Below are positions 1-8,290 of a stretch of DNA of 18,838 bases, piece after piece. The DNA comes from Bacteroidota bacterium (lineage in GTDB: Bacteria; Bacteroidota; Ignavibacteria; Ignavibacteriales; Ignavibacteriaceae), in contig JAEYUD010000199.1 in the NCBI GenBank assembly GCA_023433685.1, positions 1 through 18,838 on the forward strand, in the 5' to 3' direction. Positions within the stretch are counted from its first letter, which is position 1. The number at the start of each line of letters is the position of its first letter. The notes below the pieces were generated by a model, which was given only the letters and a program-made list of their open reading frames with translations, did not search any database and was not told where the DNA came from. A program made the position numbers and the translations under genes.

Positions 1-177
1 AAGGAACAGGAAGGGGGATACTATTCGATTACGGTGAACGCCGAAGATCTTGTGTCACCGGGCAATAACGCCGGAAACCTTTCAAGCGGGGTTTATATTT
101 ACCGGATCAATGTGATAGATAGTGAAAGGAACATACCTGTTTACATAAACAGCCGGAAGATGGTGCTTTTGAAGTAG
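1..177 (+). CDS. 3' end of a secreted protein with a type IX secretion C-terminal sorting domain (partial)
   Basis: The frame is open from base 1 and ends at TAG 175-177, giving the last 58 residues of a protein whose start lies outside the window. The tail contains LSSGVYIYRINV followed by a basic RKMVLLK terminus. This is the final beta-strand pair of the T9SS type A sorting domain (TIGR04183-like, 'L.SGvYfY.l ... kkmvllK'). In the family this domain directs export through the outer membrane by the type IX machinery and is then cleaved. The passenger domain, and so the function, cannot be seen. Octamer repeats begin directly after the stop codon. Confidence 0.85.
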   Translation, partial: KEQEGGYYSITVNAEDLVSPGNNAGNLSSGVYIYRINVIDSERNIPVYINSRKMVLLK

Positions 178-201
178 CGGAGTCACGAAGTCACAGAGTA
201 A
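178..201 (-). repeat. Short octamer tandem repeat next to a stop codon
   Basis: Three 8-bp units (cggagtca, cgaagtca, cagagtaa) follow directly on the TAG at 175-177. Read on the minus strand they are TTACTCTG-TGACTTCG-TGACTCCG, the same family as the 18-unit octamer array at 14325-14473. Relative to the gene they follow, both sets have the same orientation. Confidence 0.6.
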
Positions 202-230
202 CATTTAAATCTTTAATCTCCCAAAGGGAT

Positions 231-263
231 GTGCCAAAGGCATCCCTATGGGACCTGTGGCAC
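231..263. repeat. REP-like intergenic hairpin
   Basis: Bases 231-240 (GTGCCAAAGG) pair with 254-263 (CCTGTGGCAC) with a single mismatch. Inside, TCCC-TAT-GGGA (243-253) forms a second small stem. No T-run follows, so it does not look like an intrinsic terminator. It resembles the palindromic units of dispersed REP-like elements; membership of a genome-wide family is inferred. Confidence 0.5.
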
Positions 264-301
264 TGTTAATCCCCACCGGGGGCGAGCTGATTCAGACAAA
301 G

Positions 302-328
302 AAAAGGCTGTCTCATCGACAGCCTTTT
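302..328. terminator. Bidirectional intrinsic terminator
   Basis: A perfect inverted repeat AAAAGGCTGTC (302-312) / GACAGCCTTTT (318-328) encloses a 5-nt loop. The GC-rich stem is flanked by A and T tracts, so it can terminate both ways. It lies downstream of the thioredoxin gene (-) and of the partial T9SS gene (+), and probably serves mainly the thioredoxin transcript. Confidence 0.75.
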
Positions 329-370
329 CCGCGTAAATCCGTTTAATCCGCGTCATCCGCGTTCTATTCC
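328..370 (-). repeat. Short dispersed-repeat-like element built on CGCGGAT
   Basis: On the minus strand this stretch carries ACGCGGATGACGCGGATT, then AAACGGATTTACGCGGA, so the core (A)CGCGGAT occurs several times. It sits between the thioredoxin stop codon and its terminator. I recognise the phrase from memory as one that recurs between genes in many environmental bacterial genomes; that is recall, not a search result. Confidence 0.45.
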
Positions 371-372
371 GG

Positions 373-741
373 TTAATTCATTTCCTCTTCTTTTATGAGG
401 AGCTTGTCGATGATCTCGACGAGAGCGGGTTTTGGGAGCGCGCCCTGTGCCATGCGGGGTTGTCCGTTAAGAGGGACGAAGAGGAGCGAGGGGATGCTTC
501 TGATGCCGAAAGCGGCAGCGAGCTCCTGCTCGGCTTCGGTGTCGATCTTGTAGATGTCAACCTGGCCTTTGTATTCCTCAGAGAGTTCTTCGAGAACGGG
601 GGCGACCATCTTGCAGGGCCCGCACCAGTCGGCGTAAAAATCGATAAGGCAGGGCTTGTCACCCTCAAATTTCCATTCCTGATTCTGCTCATAATTGAAC
701 ACTTTCTTCAGGAAGATGTCTTTCGTCAAATGCGTAGTCAT
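373..741 (-). CDS. trxA: Thioredoxin
   Basis: This 122-residue cytoplasmic protein has the thioredoxin fold. The active site WCGPC lies at residues 39-43 after a hydrophobic beta-strand (LIDFYAD), and the cis-proline loop RSIPSLLF has the cis-Pro at residue 84. It reduces disulfides in cellular proteins and is re-reduced by thioredoxin reductase, which is not in this window. Length is slightly above the classic 105-110 residues because of a short N-terminal extension. The ATG is preceded by GGAGAA at good spacing. A weak promoter-like pair (TTTA, then TATCTTTA with a 21-nt gap) is visible upstream at 788-820 on the minus strand. The bidirectional terminator at 302-328 ends the transcript. The gene is monocistronic. 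Confidence 0.93.
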   Translation of the reverse strand: MTTHLTKDIFLKKVFNYEQNQEWKFEGDKPCLIDFYADWCGPCKMVAPVLEELSEEYKGQVDIYKIDTEAEQELAAAFGIRSIPSLLFVPLNGQPRMAQGALPKPALVEIIDKLLIKEEEMN

Positions 742-896
742 TAATTCTCCGTGTTCTGAAATTTTGCTTTTCTTTCAAGGTAAGATGTAAAGATATGAAA
801 AAGGATTCAGGAACGGTAAAATATGTTGAACGGTTTTTGAAATGTCAAAAAAAAATGTAGGTTAAAGCCTGATTTAGCATTTTTCTTGGAGTTAAA

Positions 897-2885
897 ATGA
901 AAAGCAAGTGCCGGTTGATACTGCCGGTCTTTCTTTTGGTATCGATTCTAATAACTGAAGTGCAGGCTCAGTTCACCCCCTGGAAGGCCATTGACACGAT
1001 GGCGAATACATTCTCTACCGCCTGGCCCGGTCTGAAACCTTTGGCATCCGCCCCCTATTCAAACCTTCTGATGATGATCCACCGCGCGAGTACAACCTAC
1101 GCCCCTTCATCGAGCGCCCTTGTATATAACATATCCACGGATGATGGATGGACATGGGGCAGAAAGCTGCCTCCGGTTAACAGTCAGGTCGAGTACGGCG
1201 CGCGCTACCCGACACTCGCCCTGCGGATCGACTCGGGTGCCGCCCCCTCTACCGCGAAGGCATTTTCACTTTTTGGACAGAATTCAATGATCCCTGAGAT
1301 CGACCATGGCGCGGCATTAGTCTCAGATGTGATAAACGCCACTTCAACATCTGTGATATTTAACAGCATGTCGGGCATTTCATCTACCACCCTTAGCTGG
1401 GGGAGTGACATCAATAATTATTTCTTCTGGATCGGGATGAGCCCCGGCTCGGGGGATATTCTTCTGAAGCGAACCACCGATCTCGTGACGGTTCAATCGT
1501 TCCCGATGTTCAACGGTCCCGCTCTCGGGGGAGTTATTATCCCCGTGAGAGGTGTGAGCCACAAAGGGAAGCTATACTTCGGTTTCCTGGCGAAACCAAC
1601 CGCGGGGACGCAGACAGCGATATACCTCCCCGCTTTTGTAACTTCGACCGATAACGGCGAGACATGGTCACCAATTCAGTGGGCGGATTTCAGGCAGTCG
1701 GTGGGCCTTTCCCGGTTCGATCAGCTGTGGGACTGGAACCCCACGAACCAGTTGCTTAATTATTCTGCCGATATGGCGGTAAGTTACGACGGAAAGGTAC
1801 ACTTTGCCCTGGGCCTGCAGGATACCAACCTGACGGTTCAGCAGGGAAGAAACGCGATAGTTGATCTCTGCCAGCAGGGGAGTTACTGGACCGGTTTTAT
1901 TGCCGGTGATAAACTCAACGACATTTCATACTCGAAACTCGACGGTCCCGCGGTCGGTCAGATGGGTTACGGTGTGAACATCGCCACTTCGCCCGCGATG
2001 GGGGTTTACGCGGTTTCATGGGTGCACCCCACGGGCAATACCCCCGCGGATACACTGTGCGATATCTGGTTCGCGCCCCGGCTTGACGGGATGTATTTTT
2101 TTGGCGCGATGAACTTAACTAACACCCCCGGCATGAACGAGAACAACCACCATATGGCAGGTATGATAAATTTTCAGCCCGGATTTTTCAGGTTCAGTGC
2201 CGATCTTGTCTATAATTATCCCGCCGGTTACAGCGGACATTACCCGAACGGCGGCGGTTACGAAACGATGCCAAGCGTTATCTACCACTCCCGTGTTGAT
2301 ATTCCCATTCCACTCAGCCCCGTTGAACTGATCTCGTTCACTGCCACATCACTTACAGACGGAATAATGCTTGAATGGACCACCGTGACCGAGAGCAACA
2401 ACCACATTTTTATTATTGAACGGAACAGCGGTGAAGGCTTCGCCGAAATTGGAAGTGTCGCCGGCTCGGGCACTGCCACTGAACCCACCCGTTACACATA
2501 CATTGATGAAGCCGCAACGGGAGGCGCTTACTACCGCCTGAAACAGATTGATTACGACGGAACGGCGTCATACTCGAACATCATCGAGTCCCCCGCGCTT
2601 CTGCCCGTTGATCTCGTGCTCGAGCAGAATTTCCCGAATCCGGGGAATGCGGCGACCGTTATCCGTTACGCGTTACCCGCCTGTGGCTCTGCCATTTCCG
2701 GTTACGCTTCACTTAAAGTGTATGACATAACCGGGCGTGAGGTAGCAGTTCTCGTGGATGGAGTTATGTCCGCCGGCCGGCATGAAGTTTCATTCGATAC
2801 AACGGGTTTACCATCAGGTACCTATTTCTGCCAGCTCCGGCAGAACGGCCGTGCGCAGACGGTGAAGCTTTCGATTGTTAAATAG
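897..2885 (+). CDS. Secreted Asp-box (sialidase-like propeller) protein with FnIII-like and T9SS sorting domains
   Basis: This 662-residue exported protein starts with a signal peptide (basic MKSKCR, hydrophobic core, likely cleavage VQA|Q after residue 24). Two Asp-box motifs, STDDGWTW (80-87) and STDNGETW (250-257), point to a sialidase/BNR-type beta-propeller in about residues 25-460. I see no full set of sialidase catalytic residues, so enzyme activity is not claimed. About 473-565 form the FnIII-like module usual in front of T9SS tails (PVELISFTA, YYRLKQIDYDG, YSNII). Residues 575-662 are a type A T9SS sorting domain (QNFPNPGN, KVYDITGREVAVLVDG, LPSGTYF). The ATG is preceded by GGAG at 6 nt. 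Expected location is the cell surface or outside. The substrate is unknown. It is convergent with the DUF3078 gene. Confidence 0.85.
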   Translation: MKSKCRLILPVFLLVSILITEVQAQFTPWKAIDTMANTFSTAWPGLKPLASAPYSNLLMMIHRASTTYAPSSSALVYNISTDDGWTWGRKLPPVNSQVEYGARYPTLALRIDSGAAPSTAKAFSLFGQNSMIPEIDHGAALVSDVINATSTSVIFNSMSGISSTTLSWGSDINNYFFWIGMSPGSGDILLKRTTDLVTVQSFPMFNGPALGGVIIPVRGVSHKGKLYFGFLAKPTAGTQTAIYLPAFVTSTDNGETWSPIQWADFRQSVGLSRFDQLWDWNPTNQLLNYSADMAVSYDGKVHFALGLQDTNLTVQQGRNAIVDLCQQGSYWTGFIAGDKLNDISYSKLDGPAVGQMGYGVNIATSPAMGVYAVSWVHPTGNTPADTLCDIWFAPRLDGMYFFGAMNLTNTPGMNENNHHMAGMINFQPGFFRFSADLVYNYPAGYSGHYPNGGGYETMPSVIYHSRVDIPIPLSPVELISFTATSLTDGIMLEWTTVTESNNHIFIIERNSGEGFAEIGSVAGSGTATEPTRYTYIDEAATGGAYYRLKQIDYDGTASYSNIIESPALLPVDLVLEQNFPNPGNAATVIRYALPACGSAISGYASLKVYDITGREVAVLVDGVMSAGRHEVSFDTTGLPSGTYFCQLRQNGRAQTVKLSIVK

Positions 2886-3002
2886 TGTAGAGTGTGGAGT
2901 GTATTGGAATTGAAATCTCTCCACACTAAACACTTTAAACTCTATACTGCAGACCGCTGAGGCGGGCTGATCTCCACACTCCACACTAAACACTCTACAC
3001 TA
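2883..3002. repeat. Inverted heptamer repeat spanning both stop codons of two convergent genes
   Basis: TAGTGTAGAGTGT at 2883-2895 is repeated exactly, inverted, at 2990-3002. The first three bases of each arm are the TAG stop codons of the two convergent genes. Each arm continues as 7-bp tandem units AGTGTNN. A degenerate inner copy at 2919-2946 gives a 9-bp hairpin, AGTGTGGAG (2891-2899) with CTCCACACT (2919-2927). There is no T-run, so use as a terminator is only possible, not shown. A 20-bp exact copy of 2883-2902 recurs at 14295-14314. Confidence 0.75.
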
Positions 3003-3845
3003 TAAGATGGAAAAAACCAACCCGAGTTGAAACGCCTGCCTGACCTGGGTGCGTTTTATCTGGTCTTCGTCGTAAACAACGACCCAGTTGAGGTTGGTGG
3101 CGAGCCACTTGTTGATCTGAGCCGTGATCAGATTCTCCCACCTGACATCCCAGATATCCAGCTTCTTGAATGGTGAAAAGAGGGAAAGCTTGCTTACATA
3201 CTGCACATTATCGGCCACCGGTATCTTAAGGTCGGTGACGCTGTTGAGACCGATATCGAACTTGAATTTTTCGATCTCAGGGGTTAGCGGGTCGTCAGCC
3301 TCTTTGAAGAAGTTATTGGAGATGATCTCCCTCGCCGCGATATCGAGACGGGATTGTACGAACTCCGATTTGTCGTAGAGAAGTCCGATACCCTGGGTGA
3401 TGTACGCGGGATCGAAGAAGTTCGAGATCTCGACCGCGGGGTCAACCTTGTAGTTGTAGCCGGTGGTTATTTGGGTGAGGAATGTGTTCGAGGCGGCGAA
3501 CTTGAATATCCATCCGAGGTCGCGGGCGAGAACATTTTCCATGTAAATTTCATTCTCGTTCTGTTTGTTTGGCTGGTCACCCGATTGCGTGCGGCCGTAG
3601 GTCATTTTAAGTTGATTTCTGAACACCCAGTGTTCCGATTTCCAGTTCAGGGTGAAATTCATGTAGGTGTTCCACGAAACGGCGTTCTCGCCGCCCTTTG
3701 CCCAGTCGGAGAAGCTCACCTGTGAGAAGTTGAATCCCGCGGTTAGTGATGGGTTCCATTTGTATAGTGTTGAATCGGTTTGCGCGTTAAGTGGTGAAAA
3801 GAACGCGAAAACGAATAAAACAGCAAGTAATAGATATCTCTGCAT
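3000..3845 (-). CDS. DUF3078 family outer-membrane beta-barrel-like protein
   Basis: This 281-residue protein has a clear signal peptide (MQRYLLLAVLFVFAF, likely cleavage LNA|Q after residue 21). The mature part is rich in alternating aromatic/polar strands and contains the family-type opening W.PSLTAGFNFSQVSFSDWAKGGENAVSW, here split by variable residues. This N-terminal block is what I recognise as DUF3078, found mainly in Bacteroidota and relatives. Repeated beta-strand patterns with aromatic girdle residues and the final residues LGLVFSIL suggest a beta-barrel in the outer membrane. The biochemical role is unknown. The start is supported by GGAG 8 nt upstream. A TATTTTTG (-7-like) element lies upstream at 3890-3897 on this strand, but no well-spaced -33 partner is seen. 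The stop codon lies in the heptamer inverted repeat. Confidence 0.8.
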   Translation of the reverse strand: MQRYLLLAVLFVFAFFSPLNAQTDSTLYKWNPSLTAGFNFSQVSFSDWAKGGENAVSWNTYMNFTLNWKSEHWVFRNQLKMTYGRTQSGDQPNKQNENEIYMENVLARDLGWIFKFAASNTFLTQITTGYNYKVDPAVEISNFFDPAYITQGIGLLYDKSEFVQSRLDIAAREIISNNFFKEADDPLTPEIEKFKFDIGLNSVTDLKIPVADNVQYVSKLSLFSPFKKLDIWDVRWENLITAQINKWLATNLNWVVVYDEDQIKRTQVRQAFQLGLVFSIL

Positions 3846-3918
3846 GATACCGGCTCCAATTCAGGTTTGAAATAATATTTATTTAACTGCAAAAATAATG
3901 AACCCCACCTCAAAATGG

Positions 3919-3949
3919 TTTATTCAGCGGCTGTAAAGTCTTATATTTG
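3919..3949 (+). promoter_or_regulatory. Bacteroidota-type promoter for carAB
   Basis: TTTA (3919-3922), a 19-nt spacer, then TATATTTG (3942-3949) match the Bacteroidota consensus TTTG-N19-TAnnTTTG with one mismatch in the -33 box. It leaves a leader of about 45 nt to the carA ATG. No attenuator or riboswitch-like fold is visible in this leader. Confidence 0.6.
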
Positions 3950-3998
3950 ATCCCAATCTTTTTCAAAATCCCCAACTACCACCTTTTAAGACAAATAA

Positions 3999-5063
3999 AT
4001 GACCGGAAAACTTATACTTGAAGACGGCAGCGAATACACCGGAGAGGTGTTCGGCGCGCCCCTTTCATCCGCGGGTGAGACCGTGTTCAGCACGGCCGTT
4101 ACCGGCTACACCCAGAGCCTCTCTGATCCTTCTTACTCGGGACAGATACTCACGCTGACATTTCCCCTGATCGGGAATTACGGCATCCCAGGCAAGGAGA
4201 GGGCTGACAAGATCGCGAAATATTTCGAGTCTGACAAGGTTCAGGCGGCCGGCCTGATAGTGAACAACTACTCGCCCGAGTACAGCCACTGGAATGCTGA
4301 AAGGAGTCTTTCCGACTGGCTCAATGAGTACGGGGTTCCGGGGCTTACCGGGATCGACACCCGTGCCCTCACCAAGAAATTGCGCGAAAAGGGCTCACTG
4401 CTCGGGAAAATAGTTGTGGACAACGACATCCAATTCTTCGATCCCGACAAGCACGATCTCCTCGACAAAGTAACGGTTGAAAAAGTTGAAGAATCGGGGA
4501 ACGGGAAATACAAAATAATCCTGGTTGACTGCGGCAGCAAGACAAATATTATAAGATGCCTCCTCGAGAGGGACGCCACCGTGATCCGCGTGCCGTGGAA
4601 CCACGATTTTTCATCTGAGGAGTACGACGGCCTCTTCATTTCGAACGGACCCGGCAATCCGAAACGGGCGGGGGTCGTAATAGAGAACCTGAAAAAAGCA
4701 TTTCAGAAAGAGAAGCCGGTAATGGGAATATGCCTCGGGCATCAGTTGATGGCACTCGCCACGGGAGCAGACACTTACAAAATGAAGTACGGCCACAGAA
4801 GCCACAACCAGCCCGTGCTTCTCTACGGCACGAACAAAGCCTTCATTACATCACAAAATCACGGATATGTGGTTGATAACCCGACAATTCCTGATGAGTG
4901 GGAGCACTACTTCGTAAATCTGAACGACGGAACGAACGAGGGGCTAAGGCACAAAACACTTCCATACCTCTCGGTGCAGTTCCACCCGGAGGCTTCGAGC
5001 GGACCGACAGACACGGCGTTCCTCTTCGATGAGTTTATGAAAAATGTAAGGAGGGGGAGATAG
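3999..5063 (+). CDS. carA: Carbamoyl-phosphate synthase small (glutaminase) subunit
   Basis: CarA (354 residues) hydrolyses glutamine and passes ammonia to CarB for carbamoyl phosphate, the precursor of pyrimidines and arginine. The N-terminal CPSase-specific domain (about 1-155) has LEDGSEYTGEVFGA, GYTQSLSDPSYSGQI and PLIGNYGIP. The class I glutamine amidotransferase domain (about 165-350) has the nucleophile Cys245 in GICLGHQL, and His329/Glu331 in QFHPEA. Several stretches (GIPxxxxxxxKxFES, SHWxAxRxLxxWL, GxDTRxLTKKLREKGSLLGK, TYKMKYGxRxHNQPxLL) look closer to animal CAD than to E. coli CarA, judged from memory. There is little Shine-Dalgarno; the leader is AT-rich. It is 2 nt from carB and clearly in the same operon. 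Confidence 0.96.
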   Translation: MTGKLILEDGSEYTGEVFGAPLSSAGETVFSTAVTGYTQSLSDPSYSGQILTLTFPLIGNYGIPGKERADKIAKYFESDKVQAAGLIVNNYSPEYSHWNAERSLSDWLNEYGVPGLTGIDTRALTKKLREKGSLLGKIVVDNDIQFFDPDKHDLLDKVTVEKVEESGNGKYKIILVDCGSKTNIIRCLLERDATVIRVPWNHDFSSEEYDGLFISNGPGNPKRAGVVIENLKKAFQKEKPVMGICLGHQLMALATGADTYKMKYGHRSHNQPVLLYGTNKAFITSQNHGYVVDNPTIPDEWEHYFVNLNDGTNEGLRHKTLPYLSVQFHPEASSGPTDTAFLFDEFMKNVRRGR

Positions 5064-5065
5064 CG

Positions 5066-8000
5066 ATGAGCAACACAAAAATTGAAAAAGTTTTGATTAT
5101 AGGCTCCGGCGCGCTGAAGATCGGCGAGGCGGGCGAGTTCGACTACAGCGGTTCGCAGGCACTGAAAGCCCTCCGGGAAGAGGGGATAAAGACCGTGCTG
5201 CTGAATCCGAACATTGCAACGGTTCAGACCTCGGAAAAGCTCGCCGACAAGATATACTTCCTCCCCGTCACCCCCCTGTTTGTGGAAGAGGTGATAAAGA
5301 AGGAAAAACCGCAGGGGATACTCCTCTCGTTCGGAGGCCAGACCGCGCTTAACTGCGGCGTTGAACTTTACAGAAGTGGCGTGCTCGCCAAATACGGTGT
5401 TGAAGTGCTGGGCACCCCCGTTGACGCCATAATCGAGACCGAAGACAGGGAGCTGTTTGCCCGGAAACTTGCCTCGATAGATATAAAAACCCCGAAAAGT
5501 TTCGCGGTAACATCGGTTGAAGACTCGATCGCCGCGGCTGAAAAGATCGGCTTCCCCCTCATCATCCGTGCCGCCTATACACTCGGCGGACAAGGGAGCG
5601 GTTTCTGCAACGACATGCCCTCGCTCCGCGAAATGGCGGACAAGGCTTTCTCGTACTCAGATCAGATACTCGTGGAAGAGTCGCTGAAAGGGTGGAAAGA
5701 GGTAGAGTATGAAGTGGTGCGCGACCGGTACGACAACTGTATTACGGTCTGCAACATGGAAAACTTCGATCCTCTCGGCATCCACACTGGTGAGAGCATA
5801 GTGGTAGCGCCATCGCAGACCCTCTCGAACGACGACTACCAGTTGCTCCGTGACATATCGATCAGACTTATAAGGCATGTCGGAATTGTCGGCGAGTGCA
5901 ATGTGCAGTTCGCCCTCGATCCACACTCGCAGGACTACCGCGTTATCGAAGTGAACGCCCGCCTGAGTCGCTCATCGGCCCTCGCTTCCAAGGCAACGGG
6001 TTACCCCCTTGCATTTGTGGCGGCAAAACTTGCCCTTGGTTACGGATTGCATGAACTTAAAAACTCCGTAACGAAAGTAACCTCTGCTCTTTTTGAGCCC
6101 GCTCTCGATTATGTTGTAGTGAAGATACCGAGGTGGGACCTCGACAAGTTCACGGGTGTTTCGAAGAAGATCGGCAGTGCCATGAAGAGCGTCGGTGAAG
6201 TGATGGCGATTGGCCGCACTTTCGAAGAGGCGATACAGAAGGGACTGAGGATGATCCGTCAGGCCCGCCACGGCTTCGTCGGCACACGAGAAGAACCGGT
6301 GGAAGACCTCGCCCGGGTGCTGACCGAACCGACAGATAAACGGATATTCTTTATTTCCGAGGCTTTTGAGGCAGGATACCCGGTAGAGGATATTTATAAC
6401 CTGACAAAGATCGACAGGTGGTTCCTCTGGAAGCTTAAGAACATTTTCGATCTGAAAAACCGGCTTTCTGAATTCGATGACATTACAAAACTCCCCGGTG
6501 ACCTGCTGAAAAAGGCGAAGGTGCTTGGGTTCAGCGATTTTCAGATCGCCAGGTTCGTGCTGAAAAGCAGCGACAAGGAGATGGAGCGCGATATCCTCCG
6601 TGTTCGCCATGAGAGGATCAGGAGGGGAATTCTCCCCGTTGTGAAGCAGATCGATACCCTCGCGGCTGAGTACCCAGCGCAGACCAACTACCTCTACCTG
6701 ACATATTCAGGTACAGAGAACGATATAGTTTATGAGAACGACCGTAAAACCGTGATCGTGCTTGGTTCGGGGGCATACAGGATTGGAAGCTCGGTCGAAT
6801 TCGACTGGTGTTCCGTCTCAGCCCTTACCACCGCGCGGAATGAAGGCTTCAGGGCGGTGATGATAAACTACAACCCGGAAACTGTCAGCACCGACTACGA
6901 CATCTGCGACAGGCTCTACTTCGACGAGCTCAGCTTTGAACGTGTTATGGACATCATCGACCTTGAAACACCCTTTGGAGTGATAGTTAACTCGGGCGGA
7001 CAAATACCGAACGGCCTTGCCATGCGGCTCGACAGGATGAAAGTACCGATACTCGGTACCACCGCCGCCTCGATTGACAGATCGGAGAACCGCCACAAAT
7101 TCTCACAGATGCTTGATGATCTGGGGATCGATCAACCGAGATGGAAGGAACTTACTTCGATCGAAGACATTCATGCCTTCGCTGAAGAGGTTGGTTTCCC
7201 GCTTCTGATCAGGCCTTCTTATGTACTTTCAGGTTCGGCGATGAATGTGGTTTCTAACAGTGAAGACCTCGAATACTTCGTGAACGAAGCCGCGACCGTC
7301 TCGAAGCAGTACCCCGTTGTGGTTTCCGAGTTCATTGAGAACGCCAAGGAGATCGAATTCGATGCCGTGGCAAAGGATGGTGAAATAGTGGCTTACACTG
7401 TCTCCGAGCATGTCGAGTTCGCCGGTGTACACTCGGGTGACTCAACCATCATCTTCCCTCCGCAGAAGATATATGTGGAGACCAGCCGTCTGATAAAAAA
7501 GACCGCCCACAAGATAGCGAGGGAGCTGAAGATCACGGGTCCGTTTAACATCCAGTTCATCGCGCGCGACAACTACATTAAAGTGATAGAGTGCAACCTC
7601 AGGGCTTCGAGATCATTCCCGTTCGTTTCGAAAGTGCTAAAAGTTGACCTGATCGAGCTTGCCACCAGGGCTGCACTCGGTCTTGAAGTGAAGAAGCCAT
7701 CAAAATCAGCATTTGATCTTGAATATATCGGAGTGAAAGCATCGCAGTTCTCTTTCCACAGGTTAAGCGGAGCCGACCCCGTTCTGGGAGTTGACATGAC
7801 CTCGACAGGTGAGGTCGGCTGTATCGGCGACGACCTTTACGAAGCACTGCTGAAAGCGATGCTTTCGGTGGGTTACCGGCTCCCGGTAAAAAGCGTTCTT
7901 ATCTCTTCGGGACCGCTAAGGGACAAAGTTGAACTACTTGAACCTTGCAGGTCGTTATCTGAAAGCGGGGTAAGGCTTTACGCAACTCCCGGCACCGCCG

Positions 8001-8290
8001 CGTTCCTCAGGGAGCACGATGTTGAGTGCGAAACACTCGGCTGGCCCGACGAGGCGACACATCCGAACTCTCTTGATATGATAAAAGAGAAAAAATTTGA
8101 TTTAATAGTTAATATTCCCAAGAACAATTCCCGCGATGAATTGTATAATGATTATACAATTCGTCGAAGCGCGGTTGATTACAATATTCCCCTGATAACC
8201 AACGCCCGTCTCGCCTCGGCATTTATCGAGGCGATCAGCAGGTATGGCATTCAGGATGTCGGTATAACCGCGTGGGATGAATACCGTTAA
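5066..8290 (+). CDS. carB: Carbamoyl-phosphate synthase large subunit (eukaryote-like type)
   Basis: CarB (1074 residues, full length) makes carbamoyl phosphate from bicarbonate, ammonia and two ATP. The first half carries GEFDYSGSQALKALREEG (22-39), an ATP-grasp domain with IIRAAYTLGGQGSG (166-179) and metal/ATP residues in VIEVNARLSRSSALASKATG (293-312). The second half starts near residue 562 (VLGSGAYRIGSSVEFDWC) and has its own ATP-grasp loop (RPSYVLSGSAMN, about 717). An MGS-like allosteric domain follows from about 941 (ATPGTAAFL). Wording such as NPNIATVQTS, IRAAYTLGGQGSGF, EVNARLSRSS and GSSVEFDW matches animal CAD/CPS rather than E. coli CarB as I recall them. The SD (AAGGAGG and GGAGA, 5048-5060) sits in the end of carA. 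No terminator is seen before the next gene. Confidence 0.96.
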   Translation: MSNTKIEKVLIIGSGALKIGEAGEFDYSGSQALKALREEGIKTVLLNPNIATVQTSEKLADKIYFLPVTPLFVEEVIKKEKPQGILLSFGGQTALNCGVELYRSGVLAKYGVEVLGTPVDAIIETEDRELFARKLASIDIKTPKSFAVTSVEDSIAAAEKIGFPLIIRAAYTLGGQGSGFCNDMPSLREMADKAFSYSDQILVEESLKGWKEVEYEVVRDRYDNCITVCNMENFDPLGIHTGESIVVAPSQTLSNDDYQLLRDISIRLIRHVGIVGECNVQFALDPHSQDYRVIEVNARLSRSSALASKATGYPLAFVAAKLALGYGLHELKNSVTKVTSALFEPALDYVVVKIPRWDLDKFTGVSKKIGSAMKSVGEVMAIGRTFEEAIQKGLRMIRQARHGFVGTREEPVEDLARVLTEPTDKRIFFISEAFEAGYPVEDIYNLTKIDRWFLWKLKNIFDLKNRLSEFDDITKLPGDLLKKAKVLGFSDFQIARFVLKSSDKEMERDILRVRHERIRRGILPVVKQIDTLAAEYPAQTNYLYLTYSGTENDIVYENDRKTVIVLGSGAYRIGSSVEFDWCSVSALTTARNEGFRAVMINYNPETVSTDYDICDRLYFDELSFERVMDIIDLETPFGVIVNSGGQIPNGLAMRLDRMKVPILGTTAASIDRSENRHKFSQMLDDLGIDQPRWKELTSIEDIHAFAEEVGFPLLIRPSYVLSGSAMNVVSNSEDLEYFVNEAATVSKQYPVVVSEFIENAKEIEFDAVAKDGEIVAYTVSEHVEFAGVHSGDSTIIFPPQKIYVETSRLIKKTAHKIARELKITGPFNIQFIARDNYIKVIECNLRASRSFPFVSKVLKVDLIELATRAALGLEVKKPSKSAFDLEYIGVKASQFSFHRLSGADPVLGVDMTSTGEVGCIGDDLYEALLKAMLSVGYRLPVKSVLISSGPLRDKVELLEPCRSLSESGVRLYATPGTAAFLREHDVECETLGWPDEATHPNSLDMIKEKKFDLIVNIPKNNSRDELYNDYTIRRSAVDYNIPLITNARLASAFIEAISRYGIQDVGITAWDEYR

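Noticed and set aside
4907..5593. 228-codon open frame antisense to the carA-carB junction
   Set aside because: Both sense genes are full length and strongly conserved; the antisense product shows no domain or good start site.
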